From Erysipelotrichaceae bacterium (GTDB lineage: Bacteria > Bacillota_I > Bacilli_A > RFN20 > DUOF01), in the NCBI GenBank assembly GCA_015058985.1, contig SVBH01000001.1:62001-126000 (forward strand): a stretch of DNA of 64,000 nt, read 5' to 3'. The translations under genes and the position numbers were made by a program. Of this stretch, positions 52,662 to 62,389 are shown one piece after another. Position 1 is the first letter of the stretch. The number at the start of each line of letters is the position of its first letter. The notes beneath the pieces were generated by a model. That model did no database searches, had not been told where the DNA came from, and saw only the letters and a program-made list of their open reading frames with translations.

Positions 52662-54359
52662 ATGAAAAAAAATTATATAGATTTATTTGATAACCCAGAA
52701 CAATTAGCTTACAAAATATTAGATAAAAATAAAAACAAGGAAATAAATCCTTTTGAACTAGCAAAAAGTTTGGGAATGAATATTTTCCTAATGGATTTAT
52801 CTCATGAATTATTCTCATTTTACACTAGATCAGAAGATTCTAAAGCAAGCGCTATTATAAGTGGATCTATTCCTGTTCAAAGACAAAGATATAATATGGC
52901 TTTGCAAGTTTATTTTCACTTAACTGGAGCCAATAATATCGCTTATTACAAAGAACATGAAAAAAGTGAATTTTTATCGAAAGCTAAAACATTTGCATCA
53001 TGTTATTTACTCCCAGAAAATAAATTAAAAGAAGCTATTAAACCATATCTAAATAAAAATGGAAAAATCAACTATGATGATATTATTTATATTGCCAACG
53101 AATTTGGAGTTTCTTTCAAAACAACAGCTTTTAGGATTTTTTATAAATTCAATAACATTGAAGGAATTAACAACGTTCAAGAATTAAGAGATAAAATTGG
53201 TTATCATATAACTTATAGACATGAAAGAAAAACAAAAGTCGCTGATTACCAAATAACAGACTTAAAATTTATCCAACAAATGTTCAATCACATTTCCTTT
53301 TTACCAATTGAACAAATCGAAGACATTATGAAAATTAAACTTGTTAGAGATGTTATCTATGGAGATATCAAAACTGCTGAACAAATTTCTTTGAACGTTG
53401 ACGATATTAACAAAATAATCGCAGGATATCAAAAAAATGGCCATGTTACTATGCCTGTAGGCAGACATAGTCAAAAAACTCTAACATTACAAGAATTAGT
53501 AGAAGGTCAATTAGATGCTTACAATTTCATTTTCAGTGAAGAATCAAAAGTTTTCGCCACTCCCGAAAATGCAAAATATATCTTAAAACATTTACATAAA
53601 CTGCTATTTGATAAAGTTACTTATGGCAGTTCTGATTACATTGCAGGAGAAATGGTTAATGAAAACACCCCTGATAGAACAGTAGATTTTTTATTTGATT
53701 TACCTCGTGGACATCATATTGAAAAAGCAAAAGAAAAAGTACAAGAAAAATTAGAAAGTCTACTTAAAGATAAAGACTCTTTATCAAAAAGTGAATACAT
53801 TGATAGATCTATAGAAGTATTTTTTGAAACTTACACTTCTCAATTATTCAATGATGGAAACAGTAGAGTATCAAAAACATTATTAAACTACTTATTACAT
53901 CTAAAAGGAATTCCTTCTTCATTTAGCGTCGCAGATAGTATTAGAGATGAATACATGGATGCTATTGCAAAATTAGGATATGATCAAAGAATCCAAAAAA
54001 GTCAGGAGCAAGGAGATTTTGATGTAAGAGTTGTAAATGCTAAAGGTCAAATTGGAGAATATCATTTCAATAACTACGGATATGAATGGGTTAAATATCC
54101 TGGAGAAGAAGAAAAAGATTATGACCCTGATAAAGACATTATGGAATATAATGTTAAAAGACTGTTTGTTCCTCCATATTTGAAAAAACCTCTAGAACAA
54201 AAAGTTCAACAAGAGGGTTGGGAAAGATACAGACAAATAGATTATCGTCCTTTACAAGCAGTTATCTATAAAGGTATTATCTCAACTTACATTGACTGTA
54301 TGAAATCTCCTACTGTTGATAAAGAAACAGAAGTAGATAAAACAAAAATAGACAAATAA
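52662..54359 (+). CDS. ImmA/IrrE-like plus Fic-like domain protein, both catalytic motifs altered
   Basis: QRQRYNMALQVYFHLTG aligns by eye with ERQRF..AHELGHYL; TSQLFNDGNSRVSKTLLNYLLHLKGIP aligns with HPFxDGNGRxSRxLxNxLLxxxGIP. Confidence 0.5.
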   Translation: MKKNYIDLFDNPEQLAYKILDKNKNKEINPFELAKSLGMNIFLMDLSHELFSFYTRSEDSKASAIISGSIPVQRQRYNMALQVYFHLTGANNIAYYKEHEKSEFLSKAKTFASCYLLPENKLKEAIKPYLNKNGKINYDDIIYIANEFGVSFKTTAFRIFYKFNNIEGINNVQELRDKIGYHITYRHERKTKVADYQITDLKFIQQMFNHISFLPIEQIEDIMKIKLVRDVIYGDIKTAEQISLNVDDINKIIAGYQKNGHVTMPVGRHSQKTLTLQELVEGQLDAYNFIFSEESKVFATPENAKYILKHLHKLLFDKVTYGSSDYIAGEMVNENTPDRTVDFLFDLPRGHHIEKAKEKVQEKLESLLKDKDSLSKSEYIDRSIEVFFETYTSQLFNDGNSRVSKTLLNYLLHLKGIPSSFSVADSIRDEYMDAIAKLGYDQRIQKSQEQGDFDVRVVNAKGQIGEYHFNNYGYEWVKYPGEEEKDYDPDKDIMEYNVKRLFVPPYLKKPLEQKVQQEGWERYRQIDYRPLQAVIYKGIISTYIDCMKSPTVDKETEVDKTKIDK

Positions 54360-54368
54360 AAAAGGTTA

Positions 54369-55106
54369 TCAGTAACCTTTTTTATTTTTATCATAATATT
54401 TTACATCATAGAAATCCTTAAATTTATTAGCCCATTTTTCTAAGAAAGGATAACGTACCGAAGATTCCTTTAACATAGGTTCAGAAAAAGCAATTTTAGA
54501 AGGAGATATTTTTTCTTCTTCCATAATTATCTCTACATCTTTTTTAAAATATTCAAAATCCAAAGCATATCCTTCATAAGAAACATTAACAGTATTGTTA
54601 GAATTATAAATTACATTAATAGGAGCAATTTTTTGTAATTTCTTAATCAAATTAGTAAACATAATTGTAGGTTTCTTTTCATTTTCATACTTTACTACAC
54701 AAAGATTAGTATATAAGATATTCATTCTTTTATTGTATTGATCAGTATAATAAATGTTTTCTTTTTCTAAACTAGGATAAACATTCTTTTCTTGTAAAAT
54801 TGTTTTAGCAATAAAAGAAATTTCATTTCTCATATCTTTCATATTCATATTATTTCTTTCTAAAAAATCATTATCAAAATCTAATTTTAAATGAAATTCA
54901 CCATTGTAGTTTTTTTCTTCCCAAGTGATTTTCTTTCCATAATATTCTTCAATGAAATCACTTATTTCTTCAAATAAAACTCCAAACCATTTTTCTTCAT
55001 TTTCACATAAATGATATTCAGAATAAAAACATTGTTCTTTTTGATCAAGTTCAAAAGCATGTTGTTTTAAATCTAATATCAAAAACTCTTTTTCTGTTTT
55101 TTTCAT
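54369..55106 (-). CDS. Hypothetical protein
   Basis: Intact ORF, no family recognised. Confidence 0.5.
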   Translation of the reverse strand: MKKTEKEFLILDLKQHAFELDQKEQCFYSEYHLCENEEKWFGVLFEEISDFIEEYYGKKITWEEKNYNGEFHLKLDFDNDFLERNNMNMKDMRNEISFIAKTILQEKNVYPSLEKENIYYTDQYNKRMNILYTNLCVVKYENEKKPTIMFTNLIKKLQKIAPINVIYNSNNTVNVSYEGYALDFEYFKKDVEIIMEEEKISPSKIAFSEPMLKESSVRYPFLEKWANKFKDFYDVKYYDKNKKGY

Positions 55107-55201
55107 TAAAATCACTCCAATTACATAAATATTATATTTTGATATCTATTTATCGTAAATTCTAAAAATAAAATATGTGAATAAAAAAAGAGCCTTCGCT
55201 C

Positions 55202-55627
55202 TTATTTATAAGGATAGATGTAATTTATTTCTTCGTTGAATTCAACCCAATCAAGATAAACATTTAATAAGATATATCTTCTCCCATCTTTTGGATCAGA
55301 AATAATAATGTGATCTACTCCAGCAGCTTCGATAATACCTTTATAAACTCTATCTTTCCATTCATTAGAATCACCATAAGACATATAAAAAGTTGCCATT
55401 TTACCACGATTTAATCTTATTATATTTTCAATATAAGAATCTTCCTCAGTTACTCTTTTTGGTTGAGGCTGTGTATATTGTGGTTGTTGATTCATTGGCG
55501 GATAATAATTTTGCCCTTGTGGAGGAGTTTGAGGTTGCGTTTGAGCAGGTGGTAAAGGCATTTGTGTTGTAGTCCCTTGTCCATACGGAATAGCATAAGG
55601 GTATTGATTGTTTTGGTTATAATCCAT
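55202..55627 (-). CDS. gerQ: Spore coat protein GerQ
   Basis: P/Q-rich N-terminus then EEDSYIENIIRLNRGKMATFYMSYGDSNEWKDRVYKGIIEAAGVDHIIISDPKDGRRYILLNVYLDWVEFNEEINYIYPY. Confidence 0.9.
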   Translation of the reverse strand: MDYNQNNQYPYAIPYGQGTTTQMPLPPAQTQPQTPPQGQNYYPPMNQQPQYTQPQPKRVTEEDSYIENIIRLNRGKMATFYMSYGDSNEWKDRVYKGIIEAAGVDHIIISDPKDGRRYILLNVYLDWVEFNEEINYIYPYK

Positions 55628-55704
55628 TTATTTTTCTCCTTTGAAGTTCTTCTTCAATAGAGTATATGAACAAAGGCCTAAAAAGTTGCCTAAAAAAAGA
55701 CGAA

Positions 55705-55977
55705 TTACATTTCGCCTTTTGATTTTTTATATTGGTTAATCGTATTTTTAATATTCTTGATAGAATCAGCTTCTAACTTATACCAACCCTTATCATATAA
55801 AAGATTAAAAACATCTCTTTGAATATCTACTGTTTCATCTTCAAGTTCACCAATAGTATAAACAGTGTCATCATTACTAGCTTCTGTTAAAAAAGTAGCA
55901 TATAAAGTACATAGTGCCTTACTAGTATTTAAAGTATCCATTAGGATATCTTTTGGTGTTAACATATCTTTATTCAT
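55705..55977 (-). CDS. CotF-like spore coat protein
   Basis: LTPKDILMDTLNTSKALCTLYATFLTEASND...IQRDVFNLLYDKGWYKLE; next to gerQ. Confidence 0.6.
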   Translation of the reverse strand: MNKDMLTPKDILMDTLNTSKALCTLYATFLTEASNDDTVYTIGELEDETVDIQRDVFNLLYDKGWYKLEADSIKNIKNTINQYKKSKGEM

Positions 55978-56188
55978 TGCTATCCTCCAATACTTGTAAA
56001 CAAGTTTCATATTGATTTTCAAGAATATCATTTATTTGAGTTAACATATTAGCAACTTCAACATCTTCGCATACTTCTAAATAATTTTTATTTTTTTTAG
56101 AAAACGTTAAAATGTGGCTCATAATATCACTAAAATAAAGTCTATCTTTTGCGGTAATCATAAATTCAGGTCCTTTTTTCTTCGCCAT
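55970..56188 (-). CDS. Small protein in the spore-coat cluster
   Basis: MAKKKGPEFMITAKDRLYFSDIMSHILTFSKK; overlaps the downstream CotF-like gene. Confidence 0.45.
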   Translation of the reverse strand: MAKKKGPEFMITAKDRLYFSDIMSHILTFSKKNKNYLEVCEDVEVANMLTQINDILENQYETCLQVLEDSNE

Positions 56189-56302
56189 ATTTTTTCTCCT
56201 TTTAAACATAGTCTTACCTTTTTGAAAATTTTTATTCATTAAACTTTTAATATATTAAAAAATCTATTATAATATAAAAGACTTGAAAGAAGTGTGAGAT
56301 AG

Positions 56303-56839
56303 ATGGAAACATTGAAAATGGGCTCACCAGTGCAAATACATTGTTATAAACATGATGGTTCCTTACATAGGGTTTGGAATAAAATTAATTTTGCTAAAGA
56401 AATAGATGGTAATATTATACTCGCAAATACACGAGCTATGGTTACCGAAAGCGATGGTAGACGTTGGTTTGCAAAAGAGCCTGCAATTACAATTTTTGTT
56501 AAAGACAAATGGTATAATGTCATTTGTATGCTAAGAAATAATGGGGTTCACTTTTATTGTAACTTAGCATCCCCTTTCATTTTTGAAAATGGAATTGTTA
56601 CATATATTGACTATGATTTAGACGTAATTAGAACAAGTGCAGGAGATGTCAAAATTTTAGACGAAAATGAATACAAATTACATAAAATGGTTATGCAATA
56701 TCCTGCAGATCTATCAAATGTTATAGAATCACAAATGCAAGAAGTTTTAGAACTAGCAAAAGAAGGGAAATTTCCTTTTGATCATGAATTAGTGGAATCA
56801 ATCTATAAAGAATTTATGATAGAAATGGGGTTAAAATAA
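56303..56839 (+). CDS. DUF402 family protein
   Basis: VQIHCYKHDGSLHRVW...WFNVICM-type, YCNLASPFIFENGIVTYIDYDLDVI. Confidence 0.8.
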   Translation: METLKMGSPVQIHCYKHDGSLHRVWNKINFAKEIDGNIILANTRAMVTESDGRRWFAKEPAITIFVKDKWYNVICMLRNNGVHFYCNLASPFIFENGIVTYIDYDLDVIRTSAGDVKILDENEYKLHKMVMQYPADLSNVIESQMQEVLELAKEGKFPFDHELVESIYKEFMIEMGLK

Positions 56840-57288
56840 TGGAGATTATTGTAACACTTGATACTGCTAAAGAATTTGCTGAAACACTAGCAAAAATCGT
56901 TAAACCAAATGATGTTATTTGTTTAAATGGAAACTTGGGTACAGGAAAAACAACCTTTACTCAATTTTTTGCTGCTGCTTTAGGAATTAAAGAAATTGTT
57001 AATAGTCCTACCTTCAACATCATTAAATGCTATTTTAACGAGCCTCTAACACTATATCATATAGACGCCTATAGATTAGAAGGGAATACCTTTGATATTG
57101 GGCTTGATGAATATATTTATGGTGAGGGCGTATGTGTCATTGAATGGGGAGAGTTCATTAAAGATTTCATTCCAAACAATTCCTTAAACATCAACATTGA
57201 AAGAATTGATGAAAATACAAGAAAATATAAATTATCTGGTAATCCAGAAATGATAAAGGAAGTGAAAAAACTATGGGATATACATTAA
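56839..57288 (+). CDS. tsaE: tRNA t6A synthesis ATPase TsaE
   Basis: LNGNLGTGKTTFTQFFA; SPTFNIIKCY; HIDAYRL. Confidence 0.95.
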   Translation: MEIIVTLDTAKEFAETLAKIVKPNDVICLNGNLGTGKTTFTQFFAAALGIKEIVNSPTFNIIKCYFNEPLTLYHIDAYRLEGNTFDIGLDEYIYGEGVCVIEWGEFIKDFIPNNSLNINIERIDENTRKYKLSGNPEMIKEVKKLWDIH

Positions 57289-57857
57289 TTTTAGACACTT
57301 CTTTTAAAGAAATGGTTGTAGGAGTAGCTAAAGATAATAATTTAATCTATAAAATGCAAAAATACGCTTTTCAAAAACAATCAGAAATAGCAGTCCAAGA
57401 AATAGACAAAGCTTTCAAGGAAACCAATATTAATCCAAAACAAATTAATAAAGTAATCGCAACTTATGGTCCTGGTTCTTACACAGGAGTTAGAATTGCT
57501 TTAACTATCGCCAAAGTATTCTGTTCTAGTTTAAACATTGAACTAGTTCCTTTAACATCATTACAAGCCCTTTCTGGAGCACAAGGCAAAAAAATTGCTT
57601 TGATTGATGCTAGAAGCAACTTAGTTTACTACTCAGTTATTGACAATGGAAAAGTTTTAGAAAAAGCAAATATTATGAAGGTAGATGAATTAAATAATTT
57701 ATTAAATAAATATCCTAGTTTTGAGGTGGTAGGAGACTCTTTTTTAGTAGGACAAGAATTAAAAGAAATAGATATCGTAAAGAATATGTTTGAATTATCT
57801 TTAAAAACAAAAGGAGTTAAAGAGGTAGACAACATTAATCCTCTTTATTTAAAGTAA
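57273..57857 (+). CDS. tsaB: tRNA t6A synthesis protein TsaB
   Basis: YTLILDTSFKEMVVGV; YGPGSYTGVRIALTIAK; operon context. Confidence 0.94.
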   Translation: MGYTLILDTSFKEMVVGVAKDNNLIYKMQKYAFQKQSEIAVQEIDKAFKETNINPKQINKVIATYGPGSYTGVRIALTIAKVFCSSLNIELVPLTSLQALSGAQGKKIALIDARSNLVYYSVIDNGKVLEKANIMKVDELNNLLNKYPSFEVVGDSFLVGQELKEIDIVKNMFELSLKTKGVKEVDNINPLYLK

Positions 57858-57858
57858 T

Positions 57859-58335
57859 ATGAACTTTGAAATCAGAAAAATGAAAGAAGAGGATTTAGAT
57901 CAAATTGAAAAAATTGAAAAAATAGTTTTTCCTTTTGGAGGATGGCAAAAGCATCAATACCAATACGAAATTACTACAAACCCTGTTTCACTACCTTATG
58001 TTTTAACAGATGGGGAAAATATCATTGGATATTATTCAATTTGGCAAATGTTTGATTATATGACTATAGCTACTATCGCAGTAAATCCTGATTTTCAAGG
58101 ACAAGGATTTGGAAATGTTTTAATGATGGATATTATTCAAAGAAGTAAAAGTTTAAATATGAAATCAATTGATTTAGAAGTCAGAGTTTCCAATAAGACT
58201 GCTATTAGGTTATATGAAAAATTTGGATTTAAGCACTCTCATATTAGAAAAGGATATTACACTAATGGAGAAGATGCTTATTTTATGATTAAGAATTTAA
58301 GGAGTGATCAAGATGAGTTTAATTTTAGCAATTGA
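57859..58335 (+). CDS. rimI: Ribosomal-protein-alanine acetyltransferase
   Basis: GNAT IAVNPDFQGQGFGNVLM; between tsaB and tsaD. Confidence 0.9.
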   Translation: MNFEIRKMKEEDLDQIEKIEKIVFPFGGWQKHQYQYEITTNPVSLPYVLTDGENIIGYYSIWQMFDYMTIATIAVNPDFQGQGFGNVLMMDIIQRSKSLNMKSIDLEVRVSNKTAIRLYEKFGFKHSHIRKGYYTNGEDAYFMIKNLRSDQDEFNFSN

Positions 58336-59329
58336 ATCTAGTTGTGATGAAACAAGTGTTGCTATTTTAAAAGACGAAAAGGAATTACTCGCTAATGTTG
58401 TTTCAACTCAAATTGCTTTTCACCAAAAATATGGGGGAGTTATTCCAGAACTTGCTAGTAGATTGCACATTGAAAAAATCACTGTAGTAATAAATGAAGC
58501 TCTAGAACAAGCAAAAATCACTATGGATGATATAACTCATATTGCAGTAACAAGAGGCCCTGGCTTAATTGGCGCATTACATGTAGGTTTACAAGCTGCC
58601 AAAACACTTGCTTTAATTTACAACAAGCCTTTAATAGGAGTTCACCACTTAGCAGGTCATATCTATGCCAATAAATATGTTACTGAATTCAGATATCCTC
58701 TTTTGGCCTTAATCGTTTCTGGAGGAAATACAGAACTAGTTTATATGAAAGATGAATTAGATTTCCAAATTATTGGAAGGACGCTAGATGACGCTATTGG
58801 AGAAGCTTATGATAAAGTTGCTAGACTATTAGATTTAGGATATCCAGGTGGTCCTATTATTGATAAATTAGCAAAAGAAGGTAATCCTATTTATAACTTT
58901 CCTCACCCAAAAGTAGAAGGAAAATATAACTTTTCTTATAGTGGAGTCAAAACATCAGTCTTAAATATGTTACAAAGACTTAAAAACAATAATCAAAGTT
59001 ATGAAGTTAAAGATATTGCTTGTTCTTTCCAAAAAGATGCCGTGGCACAACTTATAGATAAAACTTTATTAGCTTTAAAGGAATATGATGTTAAACAAGT
59101 AATCGTCGCTGGTGGTGTTAGTGCTAATTCTTATTTAAGAGAAGAAATGAAAAAAAATGTTCCAAGTAAAATTGAACTTGTTATCCCACCTTTATGGGCG
59201 ACAACAGATAATGCTGCTATGATTGCTAAAGCTGCTGTTGCTTATATAAATAAAGGTTTAATTTGTAATTTAGAGATGGGAGTAGATCCTAACTGGGAAC
59301 TTGAAGATTGCACTAAAAATAACAAATAG
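58313..59329 (+). CDS. tsaD: tRNA t6A threonylcarbamoyltransferase TsaD
   Basis: MSLILAIESSCDETSVAIL; VIPELASRLHIE; VGVHHLAGHIYA. Confidence 0.97.
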   Translation: MSLILAIESSCDETSVAILKDEKELLANVVSTQIAFHQKYGGVIPELASRLHIEKITVVINEALEQAKITMDDITHIAVTRGPGLIGALHVGLQAAKTLALIYNKPLIGVHHLAGHIYANKYVTEFRYPLLALIVSGGNTELVYMKDELDFQIIGRTLDDAIGEAYDKVARLLDLGYPGGPIIDKLAKEGNPIYNFPHPKVEGKYNFSYSGVKTSVLNMLQRLKNNNQSYEVKDIACSFQKDAVAQLIDKTLLALKEYDVKQVIVAGGVSANSYLREEMKKNVPSKIELVIPPLWATTDNAAMIAKAAVAYINKGLICNLEMGVDPNWELEDCTKNNK

Positions 59330-59330
59330 A

Positions 59331-59359
59331 TTGAAATAAAAAATCTATTTGCATATACT
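59331..59359 (+). promoter_or_regulatory. Candidate promoter of the asnS leader (TTGAAA-N17-TATACT)
   Basis: TTGAAA 59331-59336, 17-nt spacer, TATACT 59354-59359; predicted TSS near 59366. Confidence 0.65.
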
Positions 59360-59387
59360 ATTGATAACATTTAAGGAGGTAATCAAG

Positions 59388-59447
59388 ATGTTAAGGAAGA
59401 TATCTATAAATAATAATGGCAATAATTTCTTAACACTTGTGGACTAA
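59388..59447 (+). CDS. Asn-rich leader peptide MLRKISINNNGNNFLTLVD
   Basis: RBS AAGGAGGT at 59373-59380, ATG at 59388, five AAT codons within six (59409-59426), TAA at 59445; directly upstream of asnS. Confidence 0.8.
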   Translation: MLRKISINNNGNNFLTLVD

Positions 59448-59540
59448 TAATGTTATTAGGCACAAGATAATTTATTGTGCCATTAAATACTTAAATCAAA
59501 AAAAGCATCTAATGGTTACTCCCTTAGATGTTTTTTATTT
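59436..59540 (+). promoter_or_regulatory. Transcription attenuator of asnS (alternative hairpins plus terminator)
   Basis: A:B CTTGTG/CACAAG + CTAATAA/TTATTAG; B:C GGCACAA/TTGTGCC; C:D CCATTA/TAATGG; terminator CATCTAA/TTAGATG + TTTTTT. Confidence 0.75.
59498..59539 (+). terminator. Attenuator terminator
   Basis: AAAAAAAGCATCTAA-TGGTTACTCCC-TTAGATGTTTTTTATTT. Confidence 0.8.
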
Positions 59541-59640
59541 AAAAGAAAGGATTGTATTTTAATTTTATATATAACTTTTATTTACAACAAATGGTTAAAA
59601 ATATATAATTAATTATACATATAATTAAGAGGTGAAATAT

Positions 59641-61038
59641 ATGTTTGAATTTAAGACTGTAAGAGAATTATATGAAATTTGCTATTATGGCAGTCAAATG
59701 GAAAAAGATAGTTTACATTATGTTCAATTACAAGGATGGGTTAGAACCAACAGAAACAATGGTTCTATCGGATTTATTGAATTAAATGATGGAACTTATT
59801 TTAAAAACGCACAAATCGTTTATGATGTAGAAAAATTGAAAAACTACAATGATGTTACTAAATATATCACAGGATTTGCATTGACTATTACAGGTAAAGT
59901 AGTTTTAACTCCAGAAGGAAGACAACCTTTTGAGATTCAAGCTACTGAAGTTGTTTTAGAAGGAAGCTGTGATCCTGATTATCCTTTACAAAAGAAAAGA
60001 CATAGTTATGAATATTTAAGAGAGATTCCTCATTTAAGACCTAGAACTAACACTTTTAGTGCAGTCTTTAGAGTAAGATCCGTTCTTTCTATGGCTTTCC
60101 ATGAATTCTTCCAATCTCAAGGATTTATTTATGTTCATACACCCATCTTAACTGCTAATGACTGTGAAGGTGCTGGAGAAACATTCAACGTTACAACAAG
60201 AGATGATGGAAAATATGAAGAAGATATCTTTGGTAAAAAACCTAGTTTAACAGTATCTGGTCAATTACACGTAGAACCTTTTGCTTTAGCATTTAGAGAT
60301 ACTTATACATTTGGACCTACTTTTAGAGCAGAAAACTCAAATACTGTAAGACATGCTTGTGAATTCTGGATGATTGAACCAGAAATGGCTTTCGCTGATT
60401 TGGATGATGATATGGACTTAATGGAAGATATGATTAAATTCTGTATTAATTATGTTTATGATAACTGTCCTGAAGAAATGAAATTCTTTAACGAATTTAT
60501 TGATAAAGATTTAAAATCAAAATTAGATAATGTAGTAAATAGTGAATTTAAACGTATGTCTTATACAGATGGTATCAAAATATTACAAGATGCTGTTAAA
60601 AATGGACATAAATTTGAAAACAGTAACATTGTCTGGGGCATGGATTTACAATCTGAACATGAAAGATATTTAGCAGAAACTTACACAAAAGGACCTATGT
60701 TCTTAACTGACTATCCAAAAGATATTAAATCATTCTATATGAGATTAAACGACGATGGTCAAACCGTTAGAGCTTGCGACTTGTTTGTTCCTTATGTAGG
60801 AGAATTATGTGGAGCAAGTCAAAGAGAAGAAAGATATGATGTTCTAGTAAATAGAATGGACGAGCTTGGTATGGAAAAAGAAGGCCTACAATGGTATTTA
60901 GATACTAGAAGATGGGGTGGCGTAAAACACGCAGGATTTGGAATTGGTTTTGAAAGAATGATGATGTTTATCACAGGTATCTCTAATATTAGAGACGTTC
61001 TACCTTATCCTCGTACACCAAGAAACTTATTATTCTAA
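59641..61038 (+). CDS. asnS: Asparaginyl-tRNA synthetase
   Basis: [71 protein letters not shown] at 59641 preferred over the track's GTG at 59632. Confidence 0.96.
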   Translation: MFEFKTVRELYEICYYGSQMEKDSLHYVQLQGWVRTNRNNGSIGFIELNDGTYFKNAQIVYDVEKLKNYNDVTKYITGFALTITGKVVLTPEGRQPFEIQATEVVLEGSCDPDYPLQKKRHSYEYLREIPHLRPRTNTFSAVFRVRSVLSMAFHEFFQSQGFIYVHTPILTANDCEGAGETFNVTTRDDGKYEEDIFGKKPSLTVSGQLHVEPFALAFRDTYTFGPTFRAENSNTVRHACEFWMIEPEMAFADLDDDMDLMEDMIKFCINYVYDNCPEEMKFFNEFIDKDLKSKLDNVVNSEFKRMSYTDGIKILQDAVKNGHKFENSNIVWGMDLQSEHERYLAETYTKGPMFLTDYPKDIKSFYMRLNDDGQTVRACDLFVPYVGELCGASQREERYDVLVNRMDELGMEKEGLQWYLDTRRWGGVKHAGFGIGFERMMMFITGISNIRDVLPYPRTPRNLLF

Positions 61039-61067
61039 TTAACAAATTTGCAAGGGAGGTGAACTAA

Positions 61068-62201
61068 ATGGATGAATTACCACATATTCCTTCAGAGGAA
61101 GAAAACAGAAAAAAACTAGTGCGAAAAAGATTCAAAATAGTTTTAATCATCCTAAACTTAGTTTTCCTTGCAGAACTTGTATATGGATTAATTAATATTG
61201 TTTACAAGCAAGTAAAAAATGCAAATTCATGCAGTGTTGTTAATAAAATAAACAAAAACATGGACGAATATCGATTTAACAATATTGCGATAAGAGATTA
61301 TATTATATATGGAGAAAGTCTATCAGTATTTAGATACGATTATGATTACGAAAAAAATAACGATTATTTTGTAAAAGAAAACTCAAAATTTATCCTAAAA
61401 GACTTATGTACAAAAAAAGAATATAGTTTTGCACCTTCAACAAACTTAGATCAAAACATCATCCTATCCACCTTAAAAACTGGAAATTACTATGTTTTTT
61501 ATCAAGATGACGAACACGAATATTTATTGACATATGAAGTATACGATCCTGATTTCGATTATTCTTTTTATACCTTACCATACAAGAAAAACAGTTCAGA
61601 CTTGAACTACACAAGAAAAAAGATAGTAATCTCTCATGTTATGAGTAATACTTTTCCTTTGATGCTAATTAAGGTAAATGAAGAAAAATACATTGAATCA
61701 GAATTGGGATATGATATTGCTCTAGATTTTAAAACAAATGATCAAACTAAAGACATTGCTTACAAATTAAAAAACAAATTTGAAGGTAAAGGTATTAGAG
61801 TTTTATTAAATAGTAATAGCGAAGAATATTCTTATTCAGAGGAAATTAAAAATTTAAGTTCAATATATGATAATGAAGCTAGATTCGCTATTAAAATTCA
61901 AACCACAGAAACAGAAGTCATCACATTCAATCGTTCTAGCAAAATACGAGGATATATGCCTGTAGATCAAACAAATGATGAATATAATTTCATTAAACAA
62001 CTTGGAGGACGTTCATTAGAAGCAGGATTATGTAATGAAACAAGTTCTCTTGTCTCTTGTAGTTTAGGTAATCATAAAGATGAAAGAGGAATTAACTCGT
62101 TAGTAATAGATATTCCTTCTTCTTTAGATGATGATTCCTTGAATAGATTAGTAGATAACATTTATAATGCTTTTATCAATAATTATTACAAAACAAATTA
62201 A
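61068..62201 (+). CDS. Hypothetical membrane-anchored protein
   Basis: One N-terminal TM; no family recognised; RBS GGGAGGTG. Confidence 0.5.
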   Translation: MDELPHIPSEEENRKKLVRKRFKIVLIILNLVFLAELVYGLINIVYKQVKNANSCSVVNKINKNMDEYRFNNIAIRDYIIYGESLSVFRYDYDYEKNNDYFVKENSKFILKDLCTKKEYSFAPSTNLDQNIILSTLKTGNYYVFYQDDEHEYLLTYEVYDPDFDYSFYTLPYKKNSSDLNYTRKKIVISHVMSNTFPLMLIKVNEEKYIESELGYDIALDFKTNDQTKDIAYKLKNKFEGKGIRVLLNSNSEEYSYSEEIKNLSSIYDNEARFAIKIQTTETEVITFNRSSKIRGYMPVDQTNDEYNFIKQLGGRSLEAGLCNETSSLVSCSLGNHKDERGINSLVIDIPSSLDDDSLNRLVDNIYNAFINNYYKTN

Positions 62202-62235
62202 AAGTTAGATTGAATCTAACTTTTTTTCTATTTAT

Positions 62236-62355
62236 TTAAGTCTGTAAAATAATATTTACCTACGGTGTTGCCATCTAAATCATATGCAATTACAGAAATA
62301 GCATTTCCTCCACTTCCATAATATTTATGTAAAGTAAATTCAACAAAGATCTTTT
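62236..62355 (-). pseudogene. Orphan C-terminal gene fragment
   Basis: Reverse strand IFVEFTLHKYYGSGGNAISVIAYDLDGNTVGKYYFTDLNK* with no start region upstream. Confidence 0.4.
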
Positions 62356-62389
62356 TTTATTCAATAAAAATAAGACTGCATATGCAGTC

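Noticed and set aside
59366-59640. T-box riboswitch upstream of asnS
   Set aside because: Position is typical for a T-box, but no TGGNACCGCG-type T-box sequence is visible; the translated Asn-rich ORF explains the region better.
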